Shown piece by piece: positions 58,146-64,000 of a stretch of DNA of 64,000 nucleotides. The translations under genes and the position numbers were made by a program. Below the pieces are notes generated by a model. The model did not search any database and was not told the DNA's origin. It saw only the letters and a program-made list of their open reading frames with translations. This DNA is from Owenia fusiformis (Eukaryota > Annelida > Polychaeta > Sabellida > Oweniidae), in assembly GCA_903813345.2 (NCBI GenBank), contig CAIIXF020000008.1:27636822-27700821 (forward strand). The letters are read 5' to 3'. The stretch's first letter is position 1; each line of letters opens with the position of its first letter.

Positions 58146-61100
58146 CTAAATTGTTCCAGTGCCATTTGTATGAGTTTCAAAATCGAGCTTATAAGTAAAC
58201 CTCCATTCTTGGAAACTATTATCTTGTTGGCACCTTCCTACTTGCGGGATCTGTTGTCCTTTATACGGTTCTAAAATGTTGGTGACTTGTTCCATACAGA
58301 AAGTGTATAATTGATTGTCCATGTATGTCTGGACCTGTACTTTCCCAGTTTCCGCACTCCAGCCCTGCATCAACGACCACAGGCCCTGTTCGTAAATATC
58401 GGCCTCCAATTTACATTTTTTGAGCACTAAAAATGGCGATGGCATTTTCACTTCGACGCATAGTTCTCCAAACATTAGTCTCCCACTTTTAGTAATTTTG
58501 AAATAATTTTCAGGAATTATTTTATGAAAGTAACACTGATTTGTCATTGCTATATACAGCAGGCCGTCACTAGCTTGTTTGGGAAACCAGCACATGGAAG
58601 ACGCTAGACTAGTAATCTCCCCGTAGAACACCGCGTCCATGGGCGGTAAAGGTAGGTTTGGAATGATATTATCTACAAACCATTCAAAAGGTTTACAAGA
58701 CAACTCTTTCCTCAGTGTTTTTCTTTTCTCTAGTGAAGCCATTTCTGCATTGTTTAACTTCGCGTCCCTTTTCTCTTTATGTGTCCTTGTCGTTGCGTAA
58801 AAATACTTTTTATGGTCATCCATAAATGTTTCAGCTATTCTTATGAGATTTTTCTGAAGGACCGTATCCTTCCCAAGTTCACCGAATCCATAGGTGAATT
58901 CTTTAAACGCATGTGCCACTCTGGAACACGGCAGCGTCAGCACTTTTCCGCCACACAACCAAGTTCTGAGTGACAACTCTATGTTCTCTCCACCCCAGAT
59001 ATCCATTCCTGCAAAATATTAATCATATTTCAATAATTCATACTATAATATTAGGTTACTTTATATGCAATACGACAAAATTATGCTCTGACTATACCAG
59101 GAGGAAGTATAAGTTGTCACTCGTTATTTTTTGTAACTGAAATGCCCTACAAAATTTCCCTGCTCACCACCCTAACTTCCTTTTTCGAGGGAATACAATA
59201 TATGTTTTGAGAAACAGTAAAGGGCCCGTGAGGCAAATTAGAAGGTGGTGTCAAATGATATCGACTTATCTCTCAATCCAAGATTTTAGATGTAGTAAAC
59301 AATGTATGCTATACTGTATGTAGAACAAAATCGTCCTCTTCGAATATGTAATAAAACAAAATCATCAAGATTGTTTCCCGCCATCTATTCTTACTTCTTT
59401 GAACCCGATGCAAAGAGGATTGTCTCCCAGAATGCAAATCTCGATATTTTCCAACAATGAAAATGTCAGAATGTCGTTACTGTCTGACATTAAGTAAACT
59501 GGTTATAAATTAATAATCAGCAATCAAAACGATTTGGGCAAATATCTTGATCACTTCTGTGTTTTGAATTTTCTTTGTAATGTAATAAGACCCAAAACTC
59601 GCGATTCAAAATCTGATTTGAAAATCACGACATCCTTCAAAGCCGGATTCCTTGTTGGAGAATATCGAATTGCGTCCCTGGGAGCCAATCCTCCTTGAAT
59701 CTGACGTATGTATCTGAACCAGCATCACGTGCATGACAAAGAGGGACAATTTGTTACTGCATGCTTATTTCGTGCAATAATTTAATCATAATACATACCT
59801 AACATGTCAACAATTTGACATGCAGAACTTTACATTTTCACTCAATATAGCGCTGCTACAGAATACTTTCGGGAACTATATTCCAAGTTTTAAACATTGA
59901 TTTAAAACTTTTAAACTCCAAAAAGTGGAGGGATACAATTGTGTACTGGCGGCCCTGTAAGAAGGAAGACCATACCATAGTTATTCGCGATTATCAATAT
60001 CACTGTTCCCAACTAGTTACTTTGACGTAACGAGTTCGGTAAGTTTAATTTTTTCCTCGGTTAAAACCAATATTAAGTTAAATTGTAAATTGTGATTTGG
60101 CTTAAATTTAGAGAATATAGTCTAGTTTAAAAATATACACGCGGTTGGGAATCTAGTTTTTAAATGAAGCCACAATTGATTCATATATACAGTCATATAG
60201 TCTCTGGCTTTTATAACATTGACGTAAGTCAACGTCAAAGTAACATTCTTGGTAATATTATATATTCTAGACGAAGTCAATTTAACAAAAGCGAGGGACT
60301 AATTATATGGATTGTAGCTTCTTTTAATAACAAAATCCCACACCTAACATGCCTAAGGTCTATTCTCAAACAAGACTATATCCTCTAACTTATAATCTGC
60401 AACTTGACTTAAAATCGTGAAAACAAAACATTACCGAACTAAAACTAAAGCAGTTACGCCATTTTGTTACGTTGACGGCACCTCAGTTGTAGTTGTGGAA
60501 CAGTGAATACGCAAACATGATATATTGTCATAGCACTGTTGTTGATGGATGTACATAACTAGTTTATATTTTAATCTAATTATAGCATTTGTTAATTAAT
60601 ACACTTTCTGAGTAAGATGTCGTCATTTAACTAAGAAGTACAGTAAACATGTAATTTCTATAAGTTGATACCTTCATCGAAAGCTCCAATGTGAAAGAAA
60701 TAGTCCCTCTGCACGGCAATTGCACAACCGACAAGTGAAGGTGTGTAGATAGGGTCAATTGGTGACTTCAACCTTTTCGTCTCGTGCTCACCCAACTTGA
60801 TCCATCGGTAACTGAAACAACAGGGAACAATGTTATGCCCAGTGGTCACAGTATGCAATGCGATTACGTATCTGTTGTAAGTAAGACATACCCGTAGCCA
60901 GGATTTGCCAAGGGGGTCACTTTTGACAATTTGGTTCCAAAAATGGCCAAAATCACTTAAAAGTGTTCAGAATGATGAAAAACTGCAATGTTTTGAAAGA
61001 ACTTTTGGCCAGGGGGGGGGGTCGCTCGAACCCATCGACCCCCCCCCCCCCGGCTACAGGCCTGCAAGATGTATAGATAGCAATCTTATTAATTAATTTT

Positions 61101-62562
61101 ACTCATCTGCCAAAATGGGAAAATTACGTCAATACAATAGTTGTTTGGTTAAGACAATATTTATTTGCATTTTTTGGATCAGTCAAAATGTCTGCAGGAA
61201 ATACTAGCATAATACTCATTCAAGTTGAGCATTTTTACTATAAAGAATCATTTCTGAAGAGGGTTGGACACTTTCAATTAGCTACAATTATATTTTAAGG
61301 TCGTTTCAGCACAGAAATTGATTGATTGATTAATTAATTTATGATTGATGTGCATTTTAGTTATGAACAAAATGTTAATTGATTACATCATAATTAGAAT
61401 TATTAGATAACAATTTCAAATGTATTTCATGGTATAAAAATAGCTTTCAATTAAAGTGTTCAGTAGGATTTGATTGCATTGTGGCCTCGTACATGTAGGC
61501 TATAAATAACCTGAATGAACGTTATGACACGAACTTAACTTACTTAAGATCCCAACTCATTATTCCGATATTGTTGCCGCCTGTAATACCATATTTGATT
61601 GTCTGGGCATCAATATCATCAACCAATGGCTGCACTACGACGTGAGGATCTCTTTTAATCTGGGAAAGAATTTCCTCCAGCCAATTGTTATTGGCCTCAG
61701 TATGCGAATCAAGGAATATGATGACGTCACCAGTGGCGGCTCGGGCACCTTGCATCCGAGATCTGATAAGCCCCTGTCTGACGTCATGGCGGATTAATCT
61801 CACTTTTGGTAAATGTATCAGATAATCCCATAATGGATCGCGGAGATATTCTTCCTCATTAGCATCATCCACTAGAATTATGTCCGCCAGAAGTTTTGGA
61901 GGAGACCTATTGAGTATACTGTGTACAGTTCGTAATAACATGGAGAGTGATTCAAAATAGAATGGAATGATGACACTGGCCCTAGGCAAATCATCAATCT
62001 CATACTGCAGCTTTAGACATTCATTAGGTCTTGTATCGGGGATCATCCTATCTAATGAAATACCATCACTTAATGTAGCATTCAAGTTATACTTTGCATC
62101 AGGGGGTCTTTCGAATTTAAACAATTTGTTTTGAATCCCTGTTAACGTGTGCCTATATTTCGGCCAGTCCTCGTGACTCGCATTGGCGGCTAGTATCAAC
62201 CCTTCTATATCTCCAAGATGTGGTTTAGGTGGAGCAGTTGGAAGATGGGCTGAAGCTGCTATTTTGGACGGGCTGGGGTTATTTACTGCTTTAAGTTTTG
62301 ACGTGTTCTTCGGGGGAATAATAGGCTTCGCTGTAATATCCCTAGTGATACCAATTATAGGTGTTGGGTTGACAGTAGATCCATGTTTTTCCAGTTTTTC
62401 ATCCCGTTTTTGGGTGATATACTCCGACCTATCGTGGTCCCCTGCTCTCGCGGCACTAATAATGAAGTAGACGGTGGTTATCAAAGAGAGAACGAGAAGC
62501 CTCATGCCCCACCTCTGTACCGATCTTGGCCACATTCTCCAAAGTCTATACAGACGCAACAT
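58146..62562 (-). CDS. Polypeptide N-acetylgalactosaminyltransferase (GT27)
   Basis: A complete gene of 673 residues in three exons: 61544-62562 (ATG 62560-62562), 60672-60811 and 58146-59008; phases 2 and 1 join correctly. It starts mucin-type O-glycosylation by adding GalNAc from UDP-GalNAc to Ser/Thr in the Golgi. It is a type II membrane protein: short basic N-terminus, membrane span (about 20-40), Pro/Lys-rich stem (about 45-130), then the catalytic domain with ASVIIPFYFES, IILVDDA, the metal-binding DSH at 285-287 (FLDSHTE), and GMDIWGGENIE (~387-397), with CSRVAHAF after it. CKPFEW leads into a C-terminal ~190-residue cysteine-bearing region in the place of the ricin-type lectin domain. 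The linker before CKPFEW (ATTRTHKEKRDAKLNNAEMA) is longer and more basic than usual. The isoform number cannot be assigned. Confidence 0.94.
59413..59696. mobile_element. Foldback MITE in GALNT intron 2
   Basis: agaggattgtctcccag...atattttccaaca (59413-59460) is inverted at ttgttggagaatatcgaattg...ccaatcctcctt (59652-59696). A partial relative lies at 56265-56415. Confidence 0.7.
60892..61062. mobile_element. GGCGTAGCCAG MITE, second copy
   Basis: cccgtagccagg at the left and ggctacagg at the right, with G and C homopolymers inside; related to 20863-21107. It lies in GALNT intron 1. Confidence 0.6.
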
Positions 62563-62818
62563 GTACACTAACGCAGTAATCCAAACCGATCGGAATATCA
62601 GTCACTTACTGTTGGAAGACTGTACGGAATCTCGAAACTTTACTAGTGTCCACTAGTACTTATTGGTCCTTCAGTATTCTATCGCTTACATGATATCAGT
62701 TAGTGCTGTACTTTCCCGGGGTATTTTCCTGGTTTTAAACTTCGTACTACATCAGGGCGTGTACATATGTACAAATAATTCGTTTGCCACGAGTACACTA
62801 GGTTTATGGTAATACTCC

Positions 62819-64000
62819 CATACATATATCACTACGCCTAACTTCAAAAGGTCCAAACTTTTAGGGGCTTACTAGTATGTCAGTTGCCTAATGAATAACA
62901 CTTTTAGACAATAGACAATTTTATTCTGTACTAGGGTGAAGAAATGAACATTTTGCTGAGTGGCACTTGTCGGTGATACTTTGTTAATCATGTTTCAGTT
63001 TCTGTGACTTTGTCAAAGTTTTTAAAATATGCTTCAGTTTTCCCTTGATAGGTGTGTTATGCCCAGCCTTGAAACATTGGACCCATTGGTATTTATCGTG
63101 GGATATAAATCATATGAAATGATATGATATCATCATTTTATAATACCTCTTGACTTCCATCCCTATATGTAAGTGATTTTGACAATCAATTGTGTCCAAG
63201 GTACCTTCCAATGGTGTTGATGGTGTCAAAGAGTCCGTAAATAATATAATACAGTATATTTCAGATTTGCAGAGTATGTGTCTGTCAAAAACAGAGCCTA
63301 TGTGTCCAAGGTACCTGCCAATATACCCATGGACGTTGCTCCAATGATGTCATGTGGAGCGCTCACTGCTTATAATGGTGTCGATCTTGTCAAGGAATCA
63401 ATAAAGAAATGGATCAACTGGAAAGGTATACTGGTATAGCAGAGATAAAATTACTTTAAGCTACGTTCACACCAACGGCGCTTTGATGGCGCTTTGATGG
63501 CGCTTTAATGCAGCGTGCGAAGCGGCTTTGCACGCCGCATTAAAGCGCCATCAAAGCGCCGTTGGTGTGAACGGAGCTTAACATACTGTATAATCAGATT
63601 TCAAAGTAACAATTCTATCATGTATTTGATCATCTGTTCGAGATTTGGATGGATGTTATAGACTTACAAAATATGTTGTCCTCCAAAGAGATTGGGTATA
63701 AACTATTCTTCCAGACAAGTTAGTCTCTAATGATCTTTTGGCATTCTGATACTCATAGCATCTCTCTCTGTTGCATCGCTGATTCTCTCCAGAAGGATAG
63801 AGATGGAGAGGGCGTGGCTTACCACGATGATCTTTTGGGGCTCCCCCGAGTTTCCATTTTCCATTTTTTTGCACTTATTTTCTTAGCCCAATACAAACAC
63901 TATGTTATGTTGACAGTTGAAGCCAGTTCTGCAATTTTGACTGATTTTGAGCATTTGGTCTTGCTTCAAGACCCCGCCCGACCCCCCCCCCCCCCTTATC
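62819..64000 (+). repeat. Apparently exact copy of 52147-53328 including ADH exon 5
   Basis: Shifted by 10672 bp, the two stretches read the same wherever I compared them, including the TTAA MITE (63470-63577) and the C14 homopolymer near the end. The copied ADH exon 5 is at 63265-63425 and is open, with intact splice sites. The left border is at catacatata; the right border lies beyond the window. Confidence 0.95.

Noticed and set aside
60014-60480. Possible MITE with ttactttgacgtaacgag/cgttacg motifs
   Set aside because: The inverted matches are short and scattered; too weak to call.

Overview
The window is animal nuclear DNA. Genes are split by phased GT-AG introns, the sequence is AT-rich, and it is crowded with retrotransposons, DNA transposons and MITE-like foldback elements. 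Gene content (tubulin tyrosine ligase, DHHC palmitoyltransferase, GalNAc-transferase, molybdo-flavoenzyme) and the mix of ISL2EU-type and LINE elements suggest a marine invertebrate. I cannot say from sequence alone whether it is a mollusc, brachiopod, hemichordate, amphioxus or other lineage. No CRISPR, operon, rRNA or convincing functional tRNA gene was seen.

Layout. 1-650: dead reverse transcriptase on the minus strand. 1330-10593 (+): last six exons of a xanthine dehydrogenase/aldehyde oxidase gene; its 6.6 kb intron holds an antisense secreted collagen-like gene (6247-6891), a LINE remnant and several MITEs. 12318-43666 (-): complete tubulin-tyrosine ligase gene, 8 exons that join in phase to 379 codons. 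Its 25.6 kb intron 5 is a transposon island: a nearly intact LINE (about 13.8-20.7 kb, ORF1 split by another element, ORF2 with one stop codon), an ISL2EU-like DNA transposon with two intact genes (22766-30734), and a 3.7 kb element with very long inverted ends (34562-38300). 43988-44971 (+): DHHC palmitoyltransferase, head to head with TTL. 46959-48467 (+): unrecognised 502-residue protein. 49851-55715 (+): 10-exon zinc alcohol dehydrogenase, 375 residues. 58146-62562 (-): 3-exon polypeptide GalNAc-transferase, 673 residues. 62819-64000: an apparently exact second copy of 52147-53328, including ADH exon 5.

The host genes are unrelated housekeeping or metabolic genes; I see no pathway linking them. 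The mobile elements do relate to each other: several are nested, and nesting inside older coding remnants or tandem repeats lets target-site duplications be read directly. The most system-like locus is the ISL2EU-like element, whose two convergent genes encode a SAP-SWIM-YqaJ nuclease and a THAP-HTH-DDE transposase, both open and splice-consistent. Exon borders were placed by eye from splice consensus, phase and family similarity; no alignment or transcript data were available.
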